Source: Mycocentrospora acerina
Lineage: Eukaryota > Ascomycota > Dothideomycetes > Pleosporales
Assembly: GCA_022701365.1 (NCBI GenBank)
Contig: JAKUHH010000177.1
Coordinates: 620,001-684,000, forward strand
Direction: 5' to 3'
Length of the DNA stretch: 64,000 nt
Below are positions 22,863 through 34,393 of this stretch, piece after piece. How positions within the stretch are numbered: the stretch's first letter is position 1; each line of letters opens with the position of its first letter. Under the pieces are notes generated by a model. That model did no database searches. It was given only the letters and a program-made list of their open reading frames with translations, and was not told the DNA's origin. A program made the position numbers and the translations under genes.

Positions 22863-24093
22863 AGTATCGATAGATAGAACTGCTTAACAAAATTTGGGAG
22901 AATATAATAAAGAGGATTGCTGTACTCTACTAAACAAAGTTGAATCGCAGCGATGGCTATGCTTCATATTTAAGCCTATGATTTCTCTTCTAAATAAGCT
23001 CAATACAACTGGTGCCTCGTACGAAGTTCTCCGATTTTCGTTCATCTCGGAATACCGGAACCTGGCACTCCGTCTTTCGAAAGGGCCGACTACGTAGATT
23101 TTAGGTCCACTCAGTCGTGTCATGCCTAGGCAGATATCCCCTATCTAGTTGTGAGAAAGCCATAGGTTACATCCTTGGTCTTAATGAATGCATAGCGGAA
23201 AGACAATTACTTTGCTCGGAACTGTGTGAGAACCAATCAAAATCGCACAAGGTAAATATTGGCAGAGCAATAAATAATCTAAAGTGAGTTGTGAAGAGCA
23301 AGTTTATAATGCAACACGTAGCATCTTTGAGGAAGTATTCCGATACACAGATTGTGATTTCAAATAATGTGAAACTTTTTTCCATCCTGCCTTCTTTCCA
23401 TCCCTGAGTGACGTAATCGATCTGCGCATGATGTGCTTGGGTTTATTTCCGCTCAATCGCAAAATTTGATACAACGATAGCGAATAAACCCAACACAATC
23501 TTCCGTTTGATCATTTCTCAAGATATTCCCTACCATGCTCTAAATAGATAGATGATGATATGAGGGTAGCCGGTGCTTGGATTTGCTCGGAAGTATAGAG
23601 ATGAAGTTTTCGTTGGTTTCAGCGCTGTTTACGGCCGTATGCGAAAGAGATAGGTAGGCTAACAGTAGCAACTATCTTTAACACTAAAGCAGGGTAAGCA
23701 GCTCTACTAAAGTTCTTGCAGAAAACCGAGATAGCTACAGTAAGATGGCTGCTTGCTGGCGGAACCTTGACCTAAAGGCCTACCGCAACGACAAGCATCT
23801 GTTAACATACTCTATATTTAGTAACGCCACGTAGTGAGAGCACTACTAAATTTTTACTGAGCTTCTAAGGCTCTAGCAAAGAGAGCTTAGTTTAGGAGGG
23901 AAAGCAGCGCCTGATAGACTAACGTCTGCATAGGCATTATTATATTCAAACAGCTTGTCTAGATAAATGCAATAAAAATGAAAAAAAGGCCCTACGTATA
24001 TCTCTTTTACAAAGCACCTCACGACTCAAATATTTTCACCACAATACTTACTGTGTTATTCCTCATTGAATCTACCTCATTCCCGCCATTGTT
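22863..24093. other. Intergenic spacer
   Basis: 1.2 kb between the FAD monooxygenase promoter and the 3' end of the transcription factor gene. No gene or recognisable repeat was seen. Confidence 0.6.
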
Positions 24094-26767
24094 TTACATG
24101 GTGAAATTCCCTACCACATAACTAGCATAACTATCTTTTAAAATTCCTACATCTCGCTTGAAACGCCATAGCCACTCAGGCACATCCGCTGGTGTCTGAT
24201 TCCACGGGTCGCCACTAGAGGATGTTAGTAACGAACATGAAATGTTTCAAAAGTTGGTACCTGCTCCCACATGCAGATCCGTTCGCTTCACGAAAAGTAC
24301 TTACTCGTCATACATAATCCACCGCGCTTGGTGCTGAATCTCCTCGTCAGATGGGACATGCGAAGTTGGATTTTCCGGAGATACAGTTGCCGCAACCCAG
24401 CGCGCGAGGTCCCTGACAAAGTAGCGGTTGAACATGGTGTCACCTGGCATGAGAGGACCACAGCGCTCAGGGAGGCTGGGTGTCGCAAAGGCCGTGTCTA
24501 CTGTATTGAGGAGAAAATCAGTTGTGGTTAAATCAGAAAATTGCGGGTGTACAGCTAATCCAGAATCGTTCATAATCGATGGAGTGATAGGAATTAATAA
24601 AGAGGGAATCCAATGACTGTCTCCAGTTGGAGATAAAGCTATATTTGGGCCTTGCGTACTTTGGAAAAAATCGTCGGTCTGAGCAACACCAGCACGGTTT
24701 TTGAAATTCGTGAGCCACAGGGAACTAGAATAAATGAGTTTGATAGTCCAGCTCGAAAAAATATCAGATGGCGTTGAAGAATCCTGCTCCATTCGCCTAA
24801 CGATCTCGCAAGCCTGATCTTGTATTTGAATATCCGCAACAGTAGCACCCGAACTTTTCTGAGCTTCAATGAACATACGAAGCTGGTTCTCAAGTGGACA
24901 TTGTGCGAACAGGTTTTTTTCACCTCTGGCTTTCAGCAGAGAAAGTCTGCTTTGGCTAGCAAGTCGCATCGGTCCGAATCTGGCCTGCTTCTCAAGTTCT
25001 GGTGATGACATCATCAGGTCACGCAGCCAAGAGAGTTCGTCCAGCGTCTGCCAGAGGTCAAGGTTCTCGTCGTATGATGTCTCCGTTGCAAATATTACGC
25101 GACAGGCTTCTAATTGCAAAGCATCGTCCGAAGGCGATAAGCCAGTTAAATCTAAATGTCCCTGGACGAATGATAAAAGCTCAAGTTTAATCAGCTCATA
25201 AGCGCCTACAGGAAATCCGATTGGAGTGAGATTAAAAGAATCGGCCGTCGTTGGGAATGGAGTCGTTCTCTCAAAGTTATTTAAATCTGTGTGCCAAGTT
25301 TAGTTTTTGATATCAATCCAAATTTTAGAGTAAACTCTCACATGGAGGTATAGCACTTTCCACCAGTTTCAACACCGCATCATCAAAGCCCCAGTCGCCT
25401 TGCCAATCTGCCATTGACTTCCCCATCTTAAAATGTTCAGCAAGGTGGTTAGTTCGATCTTTCCATGTTCCTAGGATCAAGTTACAAAAACCACATCTAG
25501 ACCTAACATCGGGTATCGGTACTCTCCATGGATTCATCGCCCAGTCCACAAACTTGGCGGCATGGACTAACCGCAGATGCTGAACCAGGTGATCTTTTCG
25601 ATGAAAAGTACGTTCATCTAGAGTCCTTTCGTTACAGGCCCAGTAGTAATGACTGTCGAGGTGCGCATCATCCGGATCAACTTCATTACAGAATACGCAG
25701 CAAAGTTCAGTAGAATTTTGCGACAAGGACGTAGATTTTTCGGCGCGAGGTCCGTGCAAAGAGCACACCCATCTCTCAAGTGGCAAATGGAGTGATTTTT
25801 CATGCCGTTGCCAATCATGCTTAGTCTTGAACGTATCTGTACAGAAGGTGCATTGGAAGGGCCACATCTCTTTTGCAACAGGTTGTTTCTCAACACGTCG
25901 GCTCCTCCGCGAACGTCTTTTACGCTGTTGGCGTGGCATTTTGAGAGAGCTTTGAGATCCAGAAGATGAATAGTCCGGAAATTCGCTAGAATACGAAGTT
26001 CCAGTACTGCTCGCTCGAGATGCAGGAAAGGGCGAATGGCGCACATCACAATCTGCATTAAGAGTGGTTCCAACGTCTACTTCAACTAGAAACAAGATCA
26101 GTTGCTTTACGGATTTTAATTTTCTATGATTGTGAGAGCTAAACGTACCTATTGCGGTTTGTGAGCCTGAAGCCACTGCACGAGCAATATCGCTAATGGC
26201 AGCAGGCTCGTGTTCTGGAGGCGAATCAACCCATCGTTCTAATGGTTTCATTGAACTCGCATTGCGTCTTAGTGCTGGGGTACCAGGTCGTGTAATGATG
26301 TCCATGGGCATTGCTGAACTCTTGTCCACCTGCGGCGAAGCGGGACGTGTACTCTGCACAATACCTCGGCGCCTGGCGTTAGCAAACCAGTTTAGTATTT
26401 GCGTTCTATTTAGTCCAGTATGTGCCTTGAGCATAGAAATCTCTTCCTCTGCAGGATAGGGCTCATGTTTGTGGATAGCGAGCCAGTTCTTCAATGTGCG
26501 AACCACATCTTTTGTAAATCGAGATCCACTTTTGATCTTGACAACAATGGTAGCCGAAGGAGCACCTGGCGACTCGCTATGGGTGTCATTTACAGGGTTT
26601 GATACTCCACTTGCGGGGGTCAAGTCATCGTTGATATCGAAAGGCGAATTTAGAGCCGTGGACGAAGCCGACATTGCATCGGCGAAGATGTCGTTCTCAG
26701 CCCTCAAGTCCGAACTATCATAGCTTAGACGTGCTTCAAAGGCGTTGAAATAGCCATTCTGCTCCAT
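24094..26767 (-). CDS. Homeobox plus C2H2 zinc-finger transcription factor, four exons
   Basis: Exons 26767-26149, 26085-25342, 25286-24305 and 24214-24094 give 821 residues. The introns (63, 55 and 90 bp) all have GT..AG ends, and the last has a TTACTAAC branch point. The first intron has a length divisible by three and no stop, so it could be retained. A TALE/KN-type homeodomain spans ~84-134 and ends in WFANARRR. A basic RKRRSRRSRR stretch (likely nuclear signal) precedes a C2H2 finger CTFCTDTFKTKHDWQRHEKS (~283). A second cysteine/histidine module CGFCNLILGTWKDRTNHL lies near 405. The C-terminal third carries LEACRVIF, SWLRDLMMSS and the closing DPWNQTPADVPEWLWRF, all features of this fungal-specific homeobox-C2H2 family. 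It should be a nuclear regulator; targets are unknown. Splitting it into two genes at 25.3 kb would be wrong. Confidence 0.92.
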
Positions 26768-27894
26768 GACATCACCTCGACTGGGTGTTAGAAATAAAGA
26801 GGTGTAGTGTCGATGTCTCAAAGCAGGGCTCGTCTTTCACACTGCGCCGAGCTGTTGACGCTACTACTCAAAAGATCGACCGAGTCTAACGTGAACCGAT
26901 TAGAGCAAAAAGCTTAGCGAGTGGCGTGCTCTGTGGCGCAACCTCTGCCAAACATTTTGCTCCAATCATCTCAACAATTTCCCGCGGACGCCACCACCGG
27001 GTCGGGGAATGATTTTGCGCACAACGAGTGAGTCAGCCAGGCTCATAAGATGCGGCGACAGTCACAGATTTCGTCACAGCGTGGCCTCACCCACATCTCA
27101 GCAAACAATATAGACTACCCAACCTCATAGCCAGAAGCAGCCCTATCTTCACGAAAATTAAGCGAATTGACAAGGAGCAAGATTAAGTTGACACCAGCCT
27201 TCGAATGCACGCCGCCAACTACCACATGTCGTAGTCTCAGCGGCAGTACAAGGCTAGCTTGTTCACGAAGCTTCAAGCAACAAGATATCAGAGAGTGTCG
27301 ATTATTTCGGTAGCGACATAAAGCTCCATTGTGGATTTAGTCTCGAACACGAGGGAGTTGTTCATCAGCTTGCTTTTATTGCTGTTACTGCCGCCAAGCG
27401 CCAACTCGTTTCTTGGCATTCGTAAAAGCATCGCTTTTCCGAACAACAGCAACAATTCAAGCCATTTCATCTGTATCAAGGCTCCAGCTCAAGGAGCAGC
27501 TGATATTAATGCCTTTCCATTCTGAAAAATTAAGCCTGTCCGGTAGCCATTCAAACTCCTGTCTTCGACTTCTGGGGTCTTAGTTAAAGGTTAATTGCAA
27601 CTCATAAGCAAGGCACGCCAAAATTCAGTGTTAAGTAAAATGCAGTAAAGAGTTTAATAATGGGCAAAGTGAGTGATGCCTTTTTTTGAATATTTACAAT
27701 CACTATGTTTCGCTAAATGAAAGGCTGCCTGTTGTCGGCATTAAAAGAAACAAAATGGAAGAACGCCGTCTACTTTGAACCGAAAACCATCGCTGTGCAA
27801 AAACCTAACCATTCGTTGAAAACAGAACGCCTCGTACAGAACCTAATGCTATGAATGAGCGAACTAGAGTCTATTGAGAGAACAGTCGTGATGT
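26768..27894. other. Intergenic spacer
   Basis: 1.1 kb upstream of the transcription factor and downstream of the secreted-protein gene. It is fairly G+C-balanced near 26.9-27.3 kb, as expected for a promoter and leader. No gene is supported. Confidence 0.55.
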
Positions 27895-28698
27895 TCAGGC
27901 GGAAGCCTTGACGAAAGCCGGATCACAGATGATCTGGCTGACGTTGCTACTGATGAGCTGTCTGCCTGCGTTGATGAAGTTCCATTTTCCGGCATCGCCA
28001 TCAGCGAAAGTGATATCGACGGCGTTGTTGCGCTGGAGGAGGATGGGCTGGCGAGCACTGTCGAGAATTTGGCATCGGAGTGCGGGATCAACGTTGCTGA
28101 GCAGCTCAACGGTGTTGAACTGGGTGTTAGGGTTTCTGTTCTTCACTTCCCTGACACGTCCGGCCTGTTGGAATGCTTCCTGAACTGCAAGGTCCAGAGC
28201 GTCACTGGAAAGCTGAACGCGCACGGATGGGGGGGTTGCGGTAGCCGAGGGGGTACCTGCGTTGGCGGTAGGGGTACCTGCACTGGCCGAAGGAGAGGCT
28301 GCCTTTGTGAATGCGGGATCGCAAATTATGGTGCTCACACCCTTGAGGCCGCCCTGGAACTTCCATTCACCTGCACCACCATCGGCGAAGGTGGTATCGA
28401 CATTACCGTTGCGAAGAACAACAATTGGCTGACCTTGCTGGTCGCGAACCTGGCAACGAAGAGTTTGTTGGCGGACATCTTTGCCAAGCCTGAGTGTAAC
28501 AGTGTCAAACGGACCGCTGCTACCGACAGGTGCCTTCTCGAGGCGCTGTCCTTCCGCAAAGCTTGTCTGAGAGCCGGTAACTTGAGATTCGAGGATAACA
28601 CGTATCGAGTTGTCGAGGGCAGCCGCTTGACGACGGAGAGGGCCGGCATTGGCACCCATAGCGGCAAGAGCGCTGAGGAAGATGGTTGAGTAATACAT
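27895..28698 (-). CDS. Secreted protein with an internally duplicated two-cysteine domain
   Basis: Single exon, 267 residues from the ATG at 28698. A signal peptide (1-18, cleavage after GANA) is followed by a possible dibasic processing site LRRQ. Repeat 1 spans ~32-134 and repeat 2 ~159-266. Both contain an RVxL start, an LRCQ cysteine (C82, C209), a DxTFADGxAGxW core (100-112, 228-239) and IICDPAF with the second cysteine (C126, C258). Each repeat probably forms one disulphide. The linker (135-158) is Ala/Ser/Thr/Pro-rich with two AGTP units and may be O-glycosylated. I recognise no enzyme motif. It could be a cell-wall-associated or effector-like secreted protein. A TATAAAA box is present upstream on the same strand. 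Confidence 0.85.
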   Translation of the reverse strand: MYYSTIFLSALAAMGANAGPLRRQAAALDNSIRVILESQVTGSQTSFAEGQRLEKAPVGSSGPFDTVTLRLGKDVRQQTLRCQVRDQQGQPIVVLRNGNVDTTFADGGAGEWKFQGGLKGVSTIICDPAFTKAASPSASAGTPTANAGTPSATATPPSVRVQLSSDALDLAVQEAFQQAGRVREVKNRNPNTQFNTVELLSNVDPALRCQILDSARQPILLQRNNAVDITFADGDAGKWNFINAGRQLISSNVSQIICDPAFVKASA

Positions 28699-28857
28699 AG
28701 TGATAGTTTTTGAGTATTTACTAATTTTCCAAGAAGACCGAAGTATGAAATGAAAAAATGAAATAAGATAAAATGAGGAAATGGACTGAAAAGAGATGAA
28801 AGACTGTTGTAGTGAGTATTGAGAGATGATGTTTTAGTGATAGACGGATCGCTTCTA

Positions 28858-28864
28858 TTTTATA
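28858..28864 (-). promoter_or_regulatory. TATA box of the duplicated-domain secreted protein gene
   Basis: TATAAAA on the minus strand, 160 bp upstream of the ATG at 28698. The stretch between is purine-rich on the minus strand's complement and free of upstream ATG-rich clutter, so it could be a normal leader. Confidence 0.45.
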
Positions 28865-29294
28865 TGTGTGCAAAGAGAATTATTTGTGATTTGTCAAGAT
28901 AATAGCACAGGCTTAGCAACTTTGGTTTTCGTCAGATTATTTTTAATCAACCAGGTACACGCCAGCACACGAGCTGCCCGTATGGAATGTCAGTCAGCAC
29001 TGCATAGCCAAGACGACGAGCTGCTCCGGATCGTCAGCAGCCAAGCAGTCCACAACACTGTGTTGAGAAAATAATGCAATCGTCGTCAGCAATTCGAAAT
29101 AGATCTGAGCTTAGGACGTCACATCCAGCCAAAATCTCGTTTTGTGCTACGTAAAACAAAATGAGCATTTCGTTTCGATTATGCAGTTAGCCTTAAGGTC
29201 ACTTCCAAGAATAATGATGCTTACGTACCATCAGATGGGTATACATGAGTTTGATTTTTGATTTTTTCGTTCTGCACTTCAAGCAATATATGGT

Positions 29295-29354
29295 GTCAGC
29301 CAACAATCCAAACATTCTAGCCATAGCGGCATGAAGGTTAGCCTTTTTGTTAGC
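29295..29354 (-). repeat. Dispersed 60-bp repeat, copy B
   Basis: On the minus strand, 53 of 60 bases match copy A (33661-33720) without gaps. It starts GCTAACAAAAAGGC and includes CCTTCATGCCGCT and GAATGTTTGGATTGTTGG. Six of the seven differences are transitions, which fits RIP or deamination. Confidence 0.7.
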
Positions 29355-31995
29355 TTACATATTGAGTATTCACTATGAAATCGCTATTCTTGAAAGTCTG
29401 AAACTTAATTTTAGATACCCATCATATCCAAAGACAGAACATTTTTTACCATAAAATTGCGCTCATTTCAAGAAATAAAACATCAGTAGAGACCTGTGCG
29501 CATACAATCTTAGGTTTGATCGTGGGGGTAATTCATACAACAACGACGTAGCCATACTCTTCATTGAAGGTTAGCTCCTCACATGATTACAGCTTGATGT
29601 TTTTCGAGTTGTGAACAGGGTTTGGCTACAATGGTACCGAATTTATGCTAAGTGGTAACACAGATACTAGAATTTGACCAGTCAATACGTAATTCACATA
29701 TCCTGAAGCTATCTACTTTTTTTACAATTTCTTATCAGCTCAGGGTATTCTTAGATCTTCAATACTGTTTTCGATACGTAATATCGCTCTTAGTACATGT
29801 GGATTATGAAAATGAGAGTAAGATTATGAGTCAATCAAGTGCGCAGCTTCGACTATTTTACTCTCCCTACTCTCTCTATCGAAAAACCAAGGCCTAATTG
29901 AATCATATAAGAAAAACTCAATATAATTTAATAACTTCAAACTTCACTCACTGTGTCCGCATTGGATTTCATGGCACGCATGATTCTTCTTTGATGTTGA
30001 TCAGATCAGTCAAGTTACAAAGTTATCAATCTATCAATCGACATACCAAATCTTGGCCCACTTAAATAAAAGTCCGGATACATAAATACTGAAACCTGTT
30101 CACGTGCAGCAGCGCATCGGCGCCTGGTGTCTAAATGGCCTCTCGTTCCTCCTCAGCTAGTAATACAACAAGTCGGTCCTCCGGTTATATCCTGGCGACA
30201 TGTAGATTAATCATGTCTGCGCCCATCTTGCTTACATAATTTTAAGCATTTGTATGCCGTGTAGTGACTTGCGTGGTTATGGGTGCGCAATCTTGGCCAA
30301 TAATTTTTAGTCGTGTCACTATCGTCACGGTGAACAAAAATCCGCGATTGGTAATCCTTGTCGAGTTCAAGTCACACAAATGTATATTCATGATAAAGGA
30401 AACCTGTTAAGTCATATCTAATGAAAACTTCTACGAATACTGTCAATGGGTAAACGCCATGTTTTTCCACGACGCCAAGTGGTGTATTTCGTCCGATGAG
30501 TGCAAAGTCGCACTTTAAGCGCAACGGATATGTCACAAGCTTAAACGAAAGACTAATAAAATGCCCACTGTACCTACTTGATTTCTTTGCCATAGATTTA
30601 ATCAGACAACAGGAAATGTACTCGACCAAGGTTAGTTCTGTAAGATCGGTGATTTGGATTAGCGCTTTAGCACAGATGTGAATGTTGAAAGCTGCGAAAT
30701 CGCAAACTAGCTTCGGCCGAAATAGCTACCGACAAGACGATACATGCTATGTAACCAACAAAAATCATAGTTGGGTGTCTGAATTGGTAAACAATTGACT
30801 CCATCAGAAACATCTGCCCATCTCGAACGAAGTTACGGCTGTATTCAGACTTGAGTCTAGTGCAGGCCTATCCTAAATTTTCTTTGGACAGGGTTCGATG
30901 AGATAGGAAGCCCACAGTGGAGCACAACTCTTCAGCCCCACGAAATTCTATGGTAGATTTTTGCAACAAGGCCTTGGTTTAAGAGATTTTTCCTAAAGCA
31001 ACCGCGCATCTTGAAAATAAGGGCATCAACCAGAATTCATCTTCATGGTCAATCTCTCTCTAAGAAATGTGAGTCATAAGTTCTTCAGAGTAGACAAAAA
31101 TATAGACGGACTAGCTGAGTATGGGTTTAACGTGAATTAGGATTGCTAAAAGTCGCGCAGCCTTGTTTGCCAGTATATTTGAAATACTAACACGCATTTT
31201 ACTGTTCACAACTTGACAGAACGCAGATTAGCTAAGATCTTTTCTAGAAAAAACTAGATAGGATGCAACAGACACGTAGTTTACAGATTCATGGCCCAGG
31301 CACACCCTCAATTAAATATAGTAGACGGAACAATCAAACACGGTGGCATTCAATGCCTGTATCTTACCTAAATGCTAGATATATATATTTTCTAAAACGA
31401 ACTTCTTCTTTACAAACCTGATTTTAATGCTTGCTATCTTCAAAGTAAGTAGTAAAATATCAGTTGTGACAGTCGAGCATGAGGCCTTAGCTCGTGATTG
31501 GAGCTGTGTGCGGTGCATTTATGTCCGACTGAAAGATAGCACAGGGTTATTGCTGTATCCTTTCTATTCAATTTTTGTGCCATCTTGCTCTTCATTCTTG
31601 GAAGCTTTGCCCACGGATACAAATTTAGGCCCGGTTGTGAACCTTCGGCATATGTCGCCGATAAGTTCGGTGATATTTCCGATCTACATTCTGGCAGTGT
31701 CAGATTATGGACTGATCTGCAGGCAGTCACCTGAAATCCCCGCATTACAATTCCTCGCTAGACTGGTTTAGCTTTCCACCAACTCGCCAAGAGCTTCAAC
31801 TTCACGAGGATCACCTTAGCGGATGGAACTTCCCCGCAAAGACAGCTAGATATCCGAAGATGTCCCGAACAGAGAGAGAAACAAATGATTCAGTGATTAG
31901 GCGAATATCAGAAATACTATGGAATGATATATAATGTAGGATCGTAAATCCCAAACCTAGGTTTTCTTTGCTCAACACCAATACTGAAAGTCAAA

Positions 31996-33495
31996 ATGTC
32001 CACCAACAACATGGACCAGAAGCCTTCTTTAACCCGTCAATCGATAGACAAAGTTTCCATAGAGAAATTTGAGGTCGCTCCAGATATTGGAAGAGACGTT
32101 CCAGAAGTCCTTCGTAATTTCACTCCCGAAGAACTTCGCACCCTCGAGAAAAAACTTGTTCGAAGGATTGATCTCCGCTCCCTCCCGATTCTTGCGATTC
32201 TTTTCCTGCTAAATATCCTTGACCGGAACGCCATTGCCAACGCACGTCTCGGTGGACTGGAAGCTACACTTGGACTTCACGATGTACAATACCAGACTGC
32301 GGTCATGGTACTATGGGCGGGCTACATAAGCATGATGGTACCGTCAAATATGGTATTATCAATCATTAAGCCACGTATATATCTGCCAACAGTTGTCATA
32401 ATATGGGGTATCGTATCTGGTGCCACAGGTTTTGTTCAGAGCTATTCAGGATTGGTGGCTCTCCGATTCATGGTCGGCGTGACCGAGGCCCCATACTTTC
32501 CTGGTTGCATCTTTTTCTTGAGCTGTTGGTACAAGCGGACCGAACTACCAGCGCGAATAGCCACCTTCTACTCTGGCTACACATTATCTTCTGCATTCGG
32601 TGGGCTCATTGCTGCTGGCATCATCGATGGCATGGAAGGTTTAGGTGGCTATGAGTCCTGGCGCTGGATATTCTTGCTCGAGGGCGCTCTCACCATAATC
32701 ATAGCGTTCCTTGGTTATGTACTCCTCCCGAACTACCCTTCCAATACATCTTGGCTATCTCCCGAGGAGAGTGCTTTAGCGCAGTGGCGGTTGAGTTCCG
32801 AGGTCGACGGTGAGAGCGATGAAGTAAATGAGAGCGTGTTTATCGGAATGAAGCAAGCCTTTTCAGATACCAAAGTTTATCTATTGATCTTCATTCAGAC
32901 TACAGCGACAATGAGTATGAGCTTCACCTACTTCTTCCCTTCGATTGTACAGACACTTGGGTTTCCACGAGTTGAGACTCTGCTTCTGACGGCTCCCCCG
33001 TATTTTCTGGCTTTCTTGTTCTCCATTGCCAACTCATGGCACTCCGGACGAACAAATGAACGATGCTTTCACATCGTCACAGCATGTGTTATATCTGCTT
33101 GCGGGCAGATTATTTCCATGTCTACCCATAACACGGGTGCTCGATACTTCGCCATGTTCCTACAAGCAATGGGATCTTTTTCCGCATTCCAGGTCATCTT
33201 AAGCTGGGTTAGCGCCACTATTCCCCGACCGAAGGCGAAGAGGGCTGTGGCTTTGGCTCTCTGTACAGCTGTGGCAAATGCGACTAACATAAGCTCTGCA
33301 TATCTGTATCCTTCGCGCGATGCCCCACTGTATCGTATGGGGTGTATTGTGCTGACTATGGCGCTTTTGTGCTGTGCATCAGGATCTTTGATATTGCGGT
33401 TCTGGTTGAGAAAGCTGAATAGAGGGGCAGATCAGGCTACAGGTCTAGAGGGGATCGAAAACGGAACAGGCAATCTATTTCGATATGTACTGTGA
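31996..33495 (+). CDS. MFS anion:cation symporter (Dal5/ACS family)
   Basis: Single exon, 499 residues from the ATG at 31996. A cytosolic N-terminus with TPEELRTLEKKLVRRIDLR (~40-60) leads into the first membrane segment LPILAILFLLNILDRNAIAN, whose LDRxxIxNA motif is characteristic of the anion:cation symporter family (allantoate permease Dal5, nicotinate Tna1 relatives). RFMVGVTEAPYFPG matches the helix-4/5 signature of the same family. Twelve membrane segments are visible, with a central loop around residues 255-290. It should sit in the plasma membrane and import an organic anion such as a vitamin, ureide or aromatic acid by proton symport. The nearest neighbour is the cupin gene on the same strand 0.9 kb downstream; a link is not shown. 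Confidence 0.93.
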   Translation: MSTNNMDQKPSLTRQSIDKVSIEKFEVAPDIGRDVPEVLRNFTPEELRTLEKKLVRRIDLRSLPILAILFLLNILDRNAIANARLGGLEATLGLHDVQYQTAVMVLWAGYISMMVPSNMVLSIIKPRIYLPTVVIIWGIVSGATGFVQSYSGLVALRFMVGVTEAPYFPGCIFFLSCWYKRTELPARIATFYSGYTLSSAFGGLIAAGIIDGMEGLGGYESWRWIFLLEGALTIIIAFLGYVLLPNYPSNTSWLSPEESALAQWRLSSEVDGESDEVNESVFIGMKQAFSDTKVYLLIFIQTTATMSMSFTYFFPSIVQTLGFPRVETLLLTAPPYFLAFLFSIANSWHSGRTNERCFHIVTACVISACGQIISMSTHNTGARYFAMFLQAMGSFSAFQVILSWVSATIPRPKAKRAVALALCTAVANATNISSAYLYPSRDAPLYRMGCIVLTMALLCCASGSLILRFWLRKLNRGADQATGLEGIENGTGNLFRYVL

Positions 33496-34393
33496 TGTAA
33501 GAACAAAACTGTAATGAAATAACTTAGCGTATTCTAGTTGATTGCATAGTTTATACGACGAAAACCCTCAACAAAATTCATGTATATTCGACAAGAAATA
33601 GTTCTAAAAAATTTATAATATTAGACTAGTCTTTCCACATCGTGTGAATAAATTGTGTCTGCTAGCAAAAAGGCCGACCTTCATGCCGCTGTGGCAAGAA
33701 TGTTTGGATTGTTGGCTAGCATAATCAACACTCTGCAATGTCTCAGACTGTCGAATTTACTTTTCTTCGTCGGTGCGGAAAGGCATCTTGTTAATGACTT
33801 ACTCCGACGCTTGAACGTGTTCTCGTAGTACTTTTTAGGAACCAACAAAACTTGAACATTTTGGGAGTACTCTCACTCGATGTGATCCTGGACTAGGTGG
33901 TAATTGACAGCCTATATGAAATCTGATAGAAAACGTCCCGTTCTCAAAGCAATTATTGCCCCATATACATCAACGCATCAAAACCGCAGCAAGCATTTTA
34001 GGTCTTAGTCGTATCCCGATCGTGCATGGTGCGATATATCGTGCGAATCGAAGTAAATTTAATTGAGGCCAACACTTTAATACTACCCAATCAGTTTTTT
34101 TGAAACTGTTTCGGCAGAGTAGAAGGTGGATAAAGCGCAAGAAGAAGGCAAACGCATGGCGCTTACCTAATTCAAGAGCCCGGTACTACTTGCCCAATTC
34201 GGATAACTATTGCATTTGGGAAAGTATATCAAGTCCCTTTGAAAACGCTATCAGCAACGCGACCAATGTAATTATGTCCTCTTATATTAATCAAGGCTTA
34301 CTTCATAGCCCAGTTTTGATTCTCAATTCATCTTCAACATCGAATAACATAACAAACAGTGTGTTAAATACTCGTCTACTACTCAGAGAGCCT
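33496..34393. other. Intergenic spacer with repeat copy A
   Basis: 898 bp. It contains the 60-bp repeat at 33661-33720. The frame in front of the cupin start is open from ~34100 and has an in-frame ATG at 34274, but its translation is Asn/Ser-rich and not cupin-like. Confidence 0.55.
33661..33720 (+). repeat. Dispersed 60-bp repeat, copy A
   Basis: Starts and ends with GCTAGC. It matches copy B at 53/60 in inverted orientation, with weaker copies at 10472-10530 and 46861-46920. The sequence carries no coding signal. It may be the end of a non-autonomous transposon family. Confidence 0.7.

Larger units (their letters stand above)
28699..31995. other. Gene-free AT-rich stretch
   Basis: 3.3 kb between two divergent genes. 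No gene is supported. It holds a dispersed repeat copy at 29295-29354 and the promoter regions of both neighbours at its ends. Confidence 0.6.

Noticed and set aside
28069..28689. 206-codon open frame on the plus strand
   Set aside because: It is antisense to the secreted duplicated-domain protein, whose signal peptide and internal repeats are clear. The plus-strand product has no features and reflects codon bias of the real gene.
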